Source: Xanthoparmelia taractica
Lineage: Eukaryota > Ascomycota > Lecanoromycetes > Lecanorales > Parmeliaceae
Assembly (NCBI GenBank): GCA_033085395.1
Contig: JANQBS010000014.1
Location: 276,186 to 340,185, forward strand
Reading direction: 5' to 3'
Length of the DNA stretch: 64,000 nt
Within the stretch, counting starts at the first letter, position 1. Each line of letters begins with the position of its first letter. The notes beneath the pieces were generated by a model that was not told the origin of the DNA, ran no database searches, and saw only the letters and a list, made by a program, of their open reading frames with translations. Below are positions 34,037 through 44,862 of the stretch, piece by piece. The position numbers were made by a program, and so were the translations under genes.

Positions 34037-35634
34037 CTACCCTTCTGTAGCCGACATCTTTGTTTGTTCATCTCCGAAAAGGTAGAATTGAATGAATATA
34101 ATTACGTCCTCCGAAATCGTACCTATGATAGGTCAGTCTGTATCCGTTTCTATGGCGGTACGCACTACTTACCTAGAGATCCAATGAGCCAAGGCGGGTT
34201 CGTGAGAAGATACTGCTTCTCTAGAGAATGTAAGAGTATCTAGATACGATGAGCACAGCTCGCCCAGAGGATAAGGGCCCATTCAAACGTACCCCGCCAC
34301 CATAGCTAAAGGACACCGTGTCAGTAACTTGCGTAAAGCGTGCATCTTGAGTAATGTTGTGTGCAGTAAGACAATCCCACGTCTGTTTGTGGCCGACAAC
34401 GCATATGGGAGACGCAGTGGTAAGACGGTATTGTAACGTACGATAAATTCCCCAAAAGAGACAATACGAAAAAAAGGATCGAGAGTCCTGCCAAGAGGAT
34501 CAGCGAAGGGTAGACTCTTGAAAATCGTGGGGTTGCTATGGCAACCTTCGCAGGATTTCTCGCGAGAATTCTTTATAATTTGTGGAATTCTAGCACTACA
34601 TAGGGTTAGCAGCATTGCAGTGAGGCTGGCACTTCTGCTAGAGAAACCTACCCCAAATACAGTAGCTATCCATATCAGCTGAGAGCACGGGTAAGAGGCA
34701 TGAAGGACAGAGACAATCGTACCGCTGATAGGTAGCCTAAGATTTGTGCAGGCAAATTGTCATGAGTGGGATCCTTAGGATCCTCTATGGTAGGCTTCCA
34801 AATCCCCACTGAGAAAGCGACATACCAGCCCATGGCGCCAAGAGCGCACACGGCAAACACACTCAAAGAATTTCTCAGCCAGGGATAACCATAACGACTG
34901 TCTCGTGAAATAATTGGAAGTGTCGCTGCTCCCTGTCCTTTTTGAGATACGGAGGAGCGACGCCTTGAGCCTGGTAGACCGATATCACTCGGTCTTGAGC
35001 TTAGCAACGGCTGACCGGGTCTGTCATCTTCGTCCAGTTGGGTCGAGGCTTGAATACTTTTCTCGCGAGAATTAACGTGACTGTAGTATAATACTTGCGT
35101 AATCAAGACTACGTCCGCAGCACAGAAGTATAGAGCTACAGCCTGTGGCACATCTCAGAGTCAGCGTTTCTACGTTAAGTGCAGGTTAAACAAAAAGATA
35201 GGTTCTGCGATCAGTTTTGAAGCCAGAACAAAGCTGTTACCGCCAAAGCGTATCTTGCGACTCAGAGAGTTTTGATATCGATCAGGTCAAAGCATTAAGA
35301 TATCCGTACAATTACGGTGGGTACCAAATGCGCAAGGGTTGCTCCAAGCAGATTTGCAAGATCACCAATAAACCTAAAATAATCATCGAATCAGCATAAG
35401 GCTATCTTTTGCGGTGCAAATTGAGTCGCGAAACAAGTCCAAGGATTGTTTGACTGCTATCAAACAGAACCCGCTCGGAAAGGTGACCAACCAAACAGTC
35501 AAGAATGCCAGCGAGATGCCGTCTGCGGACTTGGATATGTAGTTCTCGAAAAATTGTGGAACAAGGACAAAGAGCCAGCAGGCCAAGGATACCGAACCAG
35601 ATATTCCAGACAAGGCCTCATGAGTATAAAGCAT
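34037..35634 (-). CDS. PQ-loop transporter (Ypq/Rtc2 type, vacuolar basic amino acids)
   Basis: Nine exons: 35634-35492, 35373-35310, 35142-34723, 34665-34652, 34595-34546, 34487-34442, 34305-34293, 34239-34173, 34122-34037; 300 aa. Seven-helix lysosome/vacuole exporter of cationic amino acids. Both PQ motifs are seen: first repeat LVPQFFENYISKSADGISLAF, WFIGDLANLLGA; second repeat LYLGARIPQIIKNSREKSC, EGLSILFFVLSLLGNLSY. The second half ends NPPWLIGSLGTISEDVIIFI and QFYLFGDEQ. A loop of about 85 residues between the repeats is Ser/Arg-rich. Two micro-exons (14 and 13 nt) are needed; both rebuild conserved residues. Divergent from the Mid2-like gene with 401 bp between starts. Confidence 0.88.
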
Positions 35635-36035
35635 TGTTTGTGTAAGACTAAGGTGTCGGCCTAATTACCACCTTTACTCAAGAGGGAATATGGATGGAAA
35701 TAAAGTACACGCACATAAGCGGCACAATGAGTGATCCAGGGCGGAATATCATGCAGGAGACCTTATGCAGGTACGAAGTACGTATAGAAGTAATACGGCT
35801 GTGACAGAGTGAAGTAAAAGTACTTAGCGCCTAATGCCTGGGCGACGCCGCAGGGCTTAGGCCTTTGTCGAAATATTCTATTTTCATCTTGCTTCGCAAA
35901 ACTCTTAGAAACTATCGACTGCCTTTTTACTGACGAGTCTTCATTAATCTTACTGTCGTTATTGCCTCGAAAGGTTAGCACGCGCATTCGTTACTGGATT
36001 CAAACAGATCTTTCGCTCTTACCCCTTCTTTCAGC
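35635..36035. promoter_or_regulatory. Divergent promoter PQ-loop gene / Mid2-like gene
   Basis: About 400 bp between starts; includes a GC-rich patch near 35,840-35,870. No specific site recognised. Confidence 0.35.
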
Positions 36036-36881
36036 ATGTTCCACCTAGGCAGATTCGCCATCCTCATCCTCTTTGCCAGCCTTTCTCTGGGATCTGACGT
36101 CGAAAATCCTCTCCAATATCGTCAAGATAATAATACGTCTACAACGACGATCTCTCCGTCGGCCTCCCCCAGTCCTTCAGCCAGCCCTTTGTCTATATCA
36201 ATCTCTCAAACCACAAGTACCCAGACCCCGGACTCGACATCGACTACGTCCTCTGATACTGCAACTACCTCCCTTCAAGGAGCGGCAAAGACAAGTTCAA
36301 CAACTTCAACCAGTCAAGGACTATCAAGGCTTTCGGCAGAAACAGAGTCCTCGACATCGAAAAATGATGGGTCTTCCCGCGCTACGTCCCCAAGCACAAC
36401 TCCGACTGGCAGCGTGACACAGAAAATCCTGACTACAATTGTTTCAACGAGCGGGAGCGTGACCCTTAGCATCACCTCGACATCCAGTCAAGTTGTAGCC
36501 GCGGCTTTGGCATCAGCCACATCCTCAGGAGCTCCTGGACTCAATGGAGACAATGGCGGATCAGGCAGCTCGGGCCTTTCTGCAAAAACCAAATCTGTGA
36601 TCGGGGGCGTTGTTGGCGGTGTGGGAGGTGCAATCCTGCTGGGAGGCCTTGCCATCGTTTTTTGGCGCGTCTGGGGCAAAACAAGACGGTCACGTAGTGG
36701 TGACGATCTGGTGGATCCACAACCAGGGCCGGAGAAGAGCAGCAGTGTCAGTGGTCACAGTCCCTTCGTAAGTCAACCCTGCAGCATAATGCATGCAAAG
36801 ATATCTCACTAGTGACTGTAGCGATCGACTCTGGATCAATACCACAACCCCGGACCAGTTAACACGGCTTCCAACTTTTAG
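36036..36881 (+). CDS. Mid2/Wsc-like Ser/Thr-rich single-pass surface protein
   Basis: Exons 36036-36767 and 36822-36881; 263 aa. Signal peptide (FHLGRFAILILFASLSLGS), an ectodomain of about 150 residues dominated by Ser/Thr/Pro (expected heavy O-mannosylation), a Gly-rich membrane helix (VIGGVVGGVGGAILLGGLAI, then VFWRVW), a basic stop-transfer stretch (KTRRSRSGDD) and a cytosolic tail ending STLDQYHNPGPVNTASNF. The tail is typical of fungal Mid2-like sensors. There is no WSC cysteine domain. A role as a wall-stress sensor is inferred from the architecture. Confidence 0.82.
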
Positions 36882-37261
36882 ACGTCGAGACAAGCATGGT
36901 CAGCAAGTTGCGTAGTGTCAACAGTTTAGCCATCAGCGGCATTGTTGGGAGTTGGTAGCATGAATGGCGTTGGTTGACATATAACGAATCTCCTCTTCAA
37001 TATAACTGCATGCGTAGGACTAATTTTACTCAGAAGTGTAAATTCACTAGAGCGCTGTTGATAAAATCATTTGTACTCGAGCAAGCACCTTGAAGGATGG
37101 CATACTTGATTATATGGGTACTCCGTACCATGACTGATTGTCCGAACACGCTAGCGCACGCGCGCAAGTACCCTACGCGATCTAGAATTATTTAACATTA
37201 CCTACACTGCGCCCACTCTTCCTTTCTTTATTTGATAGGCTAGACCCTTCAGATATCGAAA
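36882..37261. other. Intergenic region downstream of the Mid2-like gene
   Basis: 380 bp with a GC-rich alternating patch near 37,150 (CTAGCGCACGCGCGC). No gene seen. Confidence 0.35.
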
Positions 37262-38033
37262 ATGTTCCAAACCAGTCCGTTGTCTTGCACCCAAGAGGAT
37301 TTGATCCGAACAATATCTCCTTTAGTGCCACTCAACCCCAATGCTTGCCCCCGCTTCTCCCTTCAGATGGCGTCCTTAGGACAGACGAGCAGTGACACGT
37401 CCAAGTACTCATACAAACGCGCTGTGAATAATCCCCTCTTCCAACGCAAACCCTATGAGGAACGAAACCGCAGGCGACAGGCCTTCCTGGATAAAGTCCG
37501 TCAGGTCAGTGCAGACAAGACATGGGAATCCCGTAGCGAACAGGTGCGTGGCCGAAACGAATGAGACAGCTCCATGACGCGATCTGGTTGACACTGTAAC
37601 AGATCTTGAGAGAGGATTTCTTCTTGAGGCGGAAAGAATGGGAACTCGACCAAGCACGTTCCGCGCCAGAAAACTCCCAGGTTCTCGACGACGACGAGTG
37701 CGAAGCGGAGTCTACTTCAATGGAAGGTAAGAGTACTGAGTGTGTTTACATGTATTTTGGCTGACGTTTTGCCTTGCAGAAGTGGAAATGGTTGACAAGT
37801 TCCTATTACTGGAGAACCAAGAATTTGAGGCTCTTGTATCATCGGTGCAAGATACTGCAGATCAAGAACACCACCAACAGACAACATTGTCCGATTACGG
37901 CAGTGACGAGGAAGAATACAATCAGTTAATCGTGGAGGTCATATCAACACAGGGATCGGCAGAGCGAAGCAAAAGCACAGTTGGAGATGACTCTCCCAAC
38001 CAGGACCAGGAGATGGATATTTCAGTGGGATAA
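37262..38033 (+). CDS. Unrecognised 219-aa basic/acidic protein
   Basis: Exons 37262-37543, 37603-37726, 37780-38033. I do not recognise the family. A strongly basic N-terminal region (SYKRAVNNPLFQRKPYEERN, RRRQAFLDKVRQ) is followed by REDFFLRRKEWELDQ and then by an acidic C-terminal half (LDDDECEAESTSMEEVEM, DYGSDEEEYNQ). No membrane segment or signal is visible. The basic-then-acidic layout would fit a small nuclear protein. A second possible start is the ATG at 37372, just after CCCTTCAG; if that is a 5' UTR splice acceptor, the protein begins MASLGQTSS and is 182 aa. Confidence 0.6.
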
Positions 38034-38178
38034 GAACAACTGAGGTCATGTCGTACGCTTTTATAAATTTCTTACAAATCTCGTCTAAGGCGGGAGATGC
38101 GCTCGCAGCTCTGCCCATTCATAAGTGGGATGCCCGGCTGATTGCTTCTCCCGTGCGCGAAGGACCGTAATAGGTGTA

Positions 38179-39215
38179 TCATTGCTGAGCACAACCGGAG
38201 TCTATATCAGCTACAGCATCTTGCGCAGCACTCATGTCACCAACCAGACCAGTTGGGGGACTTCCAGCCGCTTGCATCTAATCAGCCCCGTTAGTTCCAC
38301 TGGCGAAAATATTATGGGCTAGATCCTGTACCTGTTGCATTCGGTCCACAATGAATTCTCTATCCGAAGCATCGGAGTCGGAGTAGCTTTTCTGTTCGAA
38401 CCTCTCCACAATTTCTCCAACGAGTGTTTGCTGCTTGTCATATCTTCGCAAGTCGTCGGCACCAGTGCTGCTTCTATTATCTATCATCCACCGCGGAAAT
38501 TTGTTGTGTAATTCTTTCATCGGCTCGTACAAGATCTCCTTGTTTGTCAACTGCTCCATCATACCAAGAAGCATTTTATGGAACCCTTCCTCATCTCCTG
38601 CGCCTTCTAAGCCACCATCCTGCACTTCTTTCAGCATCTGTGAGAACAAGTCATCGGTGTCCTCGATTTTTGCAGCAGCTGTGGCTTGGTCTCCCGAAGC
38701 TTGCATTCGCTCCATAGTCCTTCGAATGGTCTCGTTGAAAGGTTTTTCTATCTTCAACGACGAAGCTTTCCCATTGACTTCGTCTTTGGATTTTGAATGC
38801 GTGCCAGGGTCTGCTGCAACACCCAATTCGCGCATCATAGCTTCAATTTCCGTCTTCATTTCTGGGGACTCGTCTACATTGCCCATGAGCGCAGCCATTT
38901 GGTCTTGCAATTGCTGGCTAAACTCATCCGCAGCTGCATCCGAGTTCTTTGGCTTGTGCAACCCTCGCACTGGCGCTGGCTCGTGTTTTCGTTGGGGTTC
39001 CTGGGGCTTGCTGACGTTGGTATTTGAGAACTCGTCAAGCATATCTAGTACAATAAGTCATGAGTATGGGAGTTGCTGGAAAGAGCTCAAATCATGCCAT
39101 CTAGATCGTCCAAATCATCCTCCTCTGGATCAGGCACGTCATCGTGTGTAAGGGTTGCTTTGCCAGCAGTATCAGTAGCCTGCTTTGCGTTGCTCCGGCG
39201 CTCTTCTTCTTCCAT
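38179..39215 (-). CDS. PEX19: Peroxin-19, peroxisomal membrane protein chaperone
   Basis: Exons 39215-39098, 39044-38332, 38277-38179; 309 aa. Cytosolic receptor that inserts peroxisomal membrane proteins with Pex3. Acidic N-terminus (PEEDDLDDLD then DMLDEFSN), the predicted Pex3-binding helix, and the C-terminal cargo domain (QMLKEVQDGG, GMMEQLTNKEILYEPMKEL, FPRWMIDNR, QTLVGEIVERFEQKSYSDSD). Splicing the last intron adds MQAAGSPPTGLVGDM and ends CAQQ, a farnesylation CaaX box, which the unspliced frame lacks. Intron 1 (39097-39045) starts GCATGA, a GC donor. An in-frame ATG six codons upstream (39233) is also possible. Confidence 0.93.
39045..39097 (-). other. GC-AG intron in PEX19
   Basis: Donor GCATGA, acceptor TACTAG; joins DDLDDLD to MLDEFS, the conserved Pex19 start. 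Read-through meets TGA at once. Confidence 0.7.
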
Positions 39216-39669
39216 TGTAAACCTAACCTTCATTCGCTTGAGGCCTAATAATTCCAAAACATGCTTGTATAATTATTGTGGGTCAGTAAGATTGAATGAA
39301 CGTGATTGAGGCATTGCTCGAGCTTGAGGCGAGCAATATCACATCACTTGTAGTGGGGCCGTTGATCGGCAGGCACTGCGGGGACGCCAATAATCTGCCG
39401 ACCGTCGTTCATATTGATGCGAATTGCCCTCTTTATGCGGCTACTCTTTTGACTTCATACAAATACTCTCGACAACTACTCTTGCACCTGAAAGTTTTAG
39501 TCCATCTTGTCACTTCAATCTTCCTTCACATAAACCTTCACACCCTCTCAATCCACCCAACACTGCGTCCACATCTCAACCCACGCTTCCGAACATTGAC
39601 CGTCTACCATCTGGCTACCCTACGATCTTAGAACCACTGACGTCGACAAACATTGGCACCGCTAGAAAA
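39216..39669. promoter_or_regulatory. Divergent promoter PEX19 / UBC9
   Basis: 454 bp between starts, with a long pyrimidine-rich run before UBC9 (about 39,480-39,620), typical of a fungal 5' leader. Confidence 0.4.
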
Positions 39670-40300
39670 ATGTCATTGTGTCAGAATCGCCTCCAGGAGG
39701 AGAGGCAAGCTTAGCGCATTCACATGACGCTCGGGACCAAGGTTAATGAAAGGCAGGAAACAATGGCGTCGTGATCACCCGTTCGGATTTTTCGCAAAAC
39801 CCGTTCGTACGACTCAGGGAATCCTGGACTTGAAGAAGTGGGAATGCGGAGTGCCTGGCAAAGATAAGACACTCTGGGAGGGTGGTCTTTTCAAGTTGGA
39901 TGTGCTTTTCCCCGATGGTGAGTGAGGGCGCTGCAATCGTTTCACCCATCTGGTGCTGAGCTACATTCTAGAGTATCCTACAAAGCCTCCAAAGTGTACG
40001 ACACCAGACTGGATCCCCAAGGTAAAGTCACCTGACAAAAATGCAGGCAAATTCGTTCCCCCGCTTTTCCACCCCAACGTCTATCCGTCCGGCACTGTTT
40101 GCCTGTCAATCTTGAACGAAGAGGAAGGCTGGAAGCCAGCTATCACCATCAAACAGATCTTACTCGGTATCCAGGATCTGCTCAATGACCCAAACCCCGA
40201 TTCGCCAGCACAGGCTGATGCATATAACCTGTTCAAGAGAGATCGCCAAGCTTACGAGAAGAAGGTCAAAGCCATCGTGAAAGACAATCCAGCACCATGA
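39670..40300 (+). CDS. UBC9: SUMO-conjugating enzyme Ubc9
   Basis: Four exons: 39670-39704, 39757-39917, 39972-39995, 40047-40300; 157 aa, the exact family length. E2 enzyme that passes SUMO from the E1 to substrates, mainly nuclear. Conserved: CQNRLQEERKQWRRDHPFGF, KKWECGVPGKDKTLWEGG, EYPTKPPKCKFVPPLFHPN and the catalytic Cys (about residue 92) in YPSGTVCLSILNEEEGWKP. Intron 1 (39705-39756) has a GCAAGC donor. Intron 3 removes 51 nt that would stay in frame if read through, but the spliced form matches the family. Confidence 0.96.
39705..39756 (+). other. GC-AG intron in UBC9
   Basis: Donor GCAAGC, acceptor AGGCAG; joins QEER to KQWRRDHPF. Read-through stops at TAG after three codons. Confidence 0.88.
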
Positions 40301-40761
40301 CACCACCCTTTAGACCTTGTAGTAGACATCAACTGGGTTAAGTGGTGACGACAGTGACTCTATTAGCGCAGCGGTGAGGTAAATCCATCAAAGGGCGTAT
40401 GGTTAATACTGTGGCATGCGAAGGCGCAGCATCTCCAGCGGTGCCACGAGCTGGGCTTATTCTCAACAAGCACGCAATCCTATGTACCTAGAATGGGTTT
40501 TCAGTGGACCCTGTAGCCTGATGGAAGGTTATCTCAAACGAGCGATTTTATCATCTGTCATTTCAAGTACTTCACTGGGGAGTACTTTATCTACTTCCGA
40601 GATCTATCTGCTTACCCACCTTATCTCCGCTAGCGCCATTTTGTGAGTCAAAATTTAGGTATCTGAATCCACCCAACTCTGGTTTTCTTCTTCGTGAACT
40701 CCACAATCCCTCTTGACAATTTCACTTTAACCGCTGCTTCTAGGGTCTCTTGAAGGAAAGG
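40301..40761. other. Intergenic region upstream of asparagine synthetase
   Basis: 460 bp with a Gcn4/CPC1-type site (separate entry) and a further TGACTC at about 40,352. No gene. Confidence 0.45.
40644..40650. promoter_or_regulatory. Gcn4/CPC1-type site TGAGTCA
   Basis: Perfect 7-bp TGAGTCA, 112 bp upstream of the asparagine synthetase ATG. Gcn4-family bZIP factors (CPC1/CpcA in filamentous fungi) bind TGASTCA, and asparagine synthetase is a classic general-amino-acid-control target. Binding here is inference from sequence and position. Confidence 0.55.
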
Positions 40762-42921
40762 ATGTGCGGCATCTTTGCTTGTCACTGGTAAGTCTTAGCA
40801 CCCCAATCGACACGTGCCTGTTTCAAGTTTCGTTTTACGGCCTTGTTGACTCTTCGAAGCCATCCCGATGTGCAAAAGTTTAAGCCCACCGCTCTCAGGA
40901 TGGCCAAGGCGTAAGAATCTCCATTACCGACCTCGCGAGAGATTTTAACCGAACTCACAACAGCGCTCGACATCGTGGTCCCGATTGGAGTCAGAGAATC
41001 GAATGGATAGACCGGAGACGAAGAGCTGATTGTGGTTAGGTGGTAATTTCATTGCGAACAATACCAGTCAGCCTTCCCGTAATCACCGATTTAAATGCGA
41101 CGAAGCTGAATTCGAGTAGTTTTGGCTCACGAAAGACTGAGCATTGTTGGCGTTGGTGAGGAGACATGAGCGAAGTCTACCATGTATCTCTGCTAACACA
41201 TTCGCAGATACCGGAGCTCAGCCTCTAGTCAACGATGATGGCTCATTATCTCTTGCTGTCAATGGTGAGATCTACAATCACAGGGTCCTGCGCAAGCAGC
41301 TGAAGCACCCATACAACTTTAAGACCCACTCGGACTGCGAAGTTATAATACCATTGGTACGAATTCGACATTTTGAGCCTCATGAAGTGTTTGACAAACT
41401 TTAGTACATGGAACATGGGCTTGATGCGCCAAAATATCTGGATGGCATGTTCTCCTGGGTCTTGTACGACAAGAAGGCGGATCGCACAGTGGCCGCAAGA
41501 GATCCCATTGGAATCACAAGCTTTTATCAGGGGTGGTCGAGCAAGACTCCTGGTGCAGTTTATTTCGCCTCAGAGCTGAAGTGCTTACATCCCGTCTGCG
41601 ACAAGATACAATGGTTCCCCCCTGGTCATGTCTACGATTCCAAGACTGATACAATGACTCAGTATTTCCAACCTCGTTGGTGGGATCCGCTAACGGTACC
41701 TTCAACACCGATAGATTACAACTTGATACGAACATCTTTAGAAAGATCTGTTCGCAAACGGCTCATGGCCGAAGTACCATACGGTGTGTTGCTTTCCGGC
41801 GGATTGGACTCAAGCCTAGTTGCGTCCATAGCTCAGAGAGAGACGCTTAGACTCCGGTCAGCATCAGTGGGCAACGTGAATGGATATAGCGGCCACGAGC
41901 AGCAACCAAGTGAAGAGCTTGTTGGAATTGACGATGACGATGAACTATCGACTGTTACATGGCTTCCCCAGCTTCATTCCTTTTCGATCGGACTGCCCAA
42001 TGCGCCTGATACTAAAGCTGCCTTGGAGGTCGCAAGGTTTCTGGGGACCAAGCATCATAGTTTCAGCTTCACCATTGAGGATGGCTTAGATGCACTATCA
42101 GACGTCATCTTTCATCTCGAGACATACGATGTTACCACCATTAGAGCATCGACTCCAATGTTCCTTCTCAGCCGAAAGATAAAAGCTATGGGAGTGAAAA
42201 TGGTACTGAGTGGGGAGGGCAGTGATGAAATTTTTGGGGGCTATCTTTACTTTCATGCAGCCCCAGACAAGGAATCTTTCCATGCAGAAACTGTTTGCCG
42301 CATTAAGAACCTGCATCTTTCTGATTGCTTGCGAGCCAATAAGTCGACTGCGGCTTGGGGGGTTGAAGCCCGCGTACCTTTCCTCGACAAGGAGGTCAGT
42401 ATTGCACTTTAGCTGAAGAGGGCGTCCTAACACCTATCTAGTTCGTGCAAAAGGCAATGGACATTGATCCAGCAGAGAAGATGATTACAAAAGACCGGAT
42501 AGAAAAATATATCTTACGCAAGGCTTTTGATACAACTGGCGAGCCAAACGTAAAACCGTACCTCCCGGACAACATATTATGGCGTCAAAAGGAGCAATTT
42601 AGCGATGGTGTAGGCTACGGGTGGATAGATGCCCTGAAAGACAATGCCGAACTCAACGTGACGGACGAGCAGATGAAGCAGCCCAAAGCTGAGTGGGGAG
42701 ATGATGTTCCAGATACTAAGGAAGCGTACTGGTATCGTACCATGTTTGATGAGCTCTTTCCGCCTCAGTGTGCATCAACGGTCATGCGTTGGACACCTAC
42801 ATGGTCAAAGGAGACAGATCCCAGCGGACGGTAAGATATCTCCTTGGCTGAGAAGGAAATGGGTTTTGACTTTGACAGGGCGATCGCCACGCACATTGCC
42901 AAGTACGAAGCAGAGAGATAG
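40762..42921 (+). CDS. ASN: Asparagine synthetase (glutamine-hydrolysing)
   Basis: Nine exons: 40762-40787, 40860-40910, 40964-40989, 41040-41066, 41120-41155, 41208-41356, 41405-42394, 42442-42830, 42879-42921; 578 aa. Makes Asn from Asp, Gln and ATP in the cytosol. The N-terminal glutaminase starts MCGIFACHC with the nucleophilic Cys2, then RHRGPDWSG, LAHERLSIVGVDTG and NGEIYNHR. The synthetase half has the PP-loop SGGLDSS, SGEGSDEIFGGYLYF and EARVPFLDKEF. The first 55 codons are split over five tiny exons (26-51 nt), whose joins exactly rebuild the glutaminase start. A Gcn4-type site lies upstream. Confidence 0.96.
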
Positions 42922-43348
42922 ACCATCCGCCATTTCCTCTACGCATTTGACTAGGCAGCTAGGCTAAGGGTGGCTTTCAAGCAGTAGATTTTAGAACTGA
43001 CCGCGATAGAAGGAGGAGGCTGGCATGGACTTTCAGAGAGGACTACCTTAAATCAATCACACCCTCTTCGCACCCCTGGTCATACGCTAGAGTTAACCAT
43101 GAAGCATTGTCAGGAGAGAAAAAGCGATGGGTGGAAAATTGGTAGTATTTTAAGCAAATAGGGCAGGTGCAATTTACCCAAGACATGGTTGGACAGATTA
43201 AGGTGTGATAAAAAGTAAGCCTAAAAGAGTTAGCTTACGTCGCGCTCATTTATTTTCAAAGCTTCGGTCATCCTCCACCCTGCACCACCATCCTCAAACA
43301 TATAAAGGCATTGAGTGCTACATTTCCAAGTTCTTATCATCAATCAGG
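42922..43348. other. Intergenic region, ASN - POR1
   Basis: About 430 bp, no gene or RNA recognised. Confidence 0.4.
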
Positions 43349-44614
43349 ATGTCTGTTCCTCCGGCCTTCTCCGACGTCTCCAAGGCCTCAAACGATGCGA
43401 GTAGATCCTACGGTTTAACATGGGATGGGCAGCTGATACATCTACAGCTCTTGAACAAAGACTTCTACCACATTGCAGCTGGTAATTGCAGCCTTCGAAT
43501 TGATTCCATGGAACAAGTGAAGCTTATGGTTATTTGAAGCTAAAATTGATGTCAAGTCCAAAGCTCCGAATGGAGTGAGCTTCAACGTCAAGGGCACATC
43601 CACCCACGAAGGTCCTACGAGTGCTTCCGTGAGCCTCCAGCTTCGATTTAAAAATACACCAAACCCTAAAGTGCCTTTGATACTGACACAACGTTTATTT
43701 CAGGTTGAAGCCAAATACGCGGATCCGCCCACGGGTATGGTTTTTGATTTGCTTCGTTTCGTCACCGCGACCCATTTCTACCATTATCCCACCCTCAACC
43801 ACACTATCATACTCAGCCCTGGCAATGCAGCATGCTGATCGTTTATCAACGTGCAGGCTTGTCTCTTACTCAGACATGGACAACTGCAAACGTCCTCAGT
43901 ACAAAATTAGAGCTTGACAACAACTTCGCCAAGGGGCTAAAGGCAGAAGCCCTTACAGACTTTGTTCCAAGCTCACAGAAATTCGGCGCGCGAGTCAACC
44001 TCTATTTCAAACAACCCAACTTCAATGCCCGCGCCTTCTTCGACGTTCTTAAGGGTCCTGTTGCAAATGTTGACGCCGTTCTGGGGCGCGACGGTTTCTT
44101 GGTTGGTGGGGAGGCAGGCTATGATGTCCACAAAGCTGCGATCACCAAGTATTCGTTGGCCGTTGGCTACACTGCGGCAGAATACAGCGCCGCCATTACT
44201 GCGACAAGCAGCTTGAGTGTGTTCGCCGCCTCATACTACCACAAGGTCAACTCGCAAGCCGAGGCAGGCGCAAGAGCAACGTGGGACTCCAAAGGCAGCA
44301 ACAACGTTGGTATGGAAGTGGCAGGCAAGTACCGTCTCGACCCTACATCCTTTGCCAAGGTATGAGCGAGTCAACCCACTTCAATTTTTTATGCCTCAGC
44401 TTAGCTCGCGAATTAGGCCAAGTTAAATGATAGGGGCATCGCTGCTTTTGCGTACAATGTCAAACTTCGACCTGGTGTCACTGTGGGCCTCGGGTTGTCT
44501 CTCGATACTCAAAATCTTAACGAAGCTGCACATAAGGTAATGATTCGATGTTACCGAAACCTAACTCCCATTGACGAGCAACAGGTCGGCACGAGCTTCG
44601 AGTTCGAGGGTTAG
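43349..44614 (+). CDS. POR1: Mitochondrial outer-membrane porin (VDAC)
   Basis: Seven exons: 43349-43396, 43448-43481, 43540-43628, 43704-43734, 43857-44359, 44417-44536, 44585-44614; 284 aa, the usual length. 19-stranded beta-barrel passing metabolites through the outer membrane. N-terminal helix PAFSDVSKASNDLLNKDFYH, then DVKSKAPNGVSFNVKG, LTQTWTTANVLSTKLELDN, a GLK-type turn (FAKGLKAEAL) and the C-terminal strands (GVTVGLGLSLDTQNL, KVGTSFEFEG). Intron 1 (43397-43447) would use a GCGAGT donor. Its 51 nt are open in frame, so retention would add 17 residues that porins lack. Convergent with the J-domain gene. Confidence 0.95.
43397..43447 (+). other. Probable GC-AG intron in POR1
   Basis: Donor GCGAGT, acceptor CTACAG, 51 nt, phase 0. 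It restores NDLLNKDFYH. No GT donor fits phase 0. Confidence 0.7.
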
Positions 44615-44862
44615 AGTGAGTTTGATTGGCCAGGGATTGAATTACTGTTTTTCCGCGGCTCGCGTGATTGTAATTAGACATATGCTCTTTTAGTAGCAGC
44701 TTCAAATCAGCGTACACTGTTCATACTTCACTTCGGGCGATAGGATTTGTTTCAGTGACCGCGCAGAGGCTGGAGTGGCATGGCAAAAGTAACATTTTAC
44801 CAACGAAAAGTAACTCAGTTGCACAATAGAGGCATGAGTTGCCTGGCAGGGAGCATCGGTTT

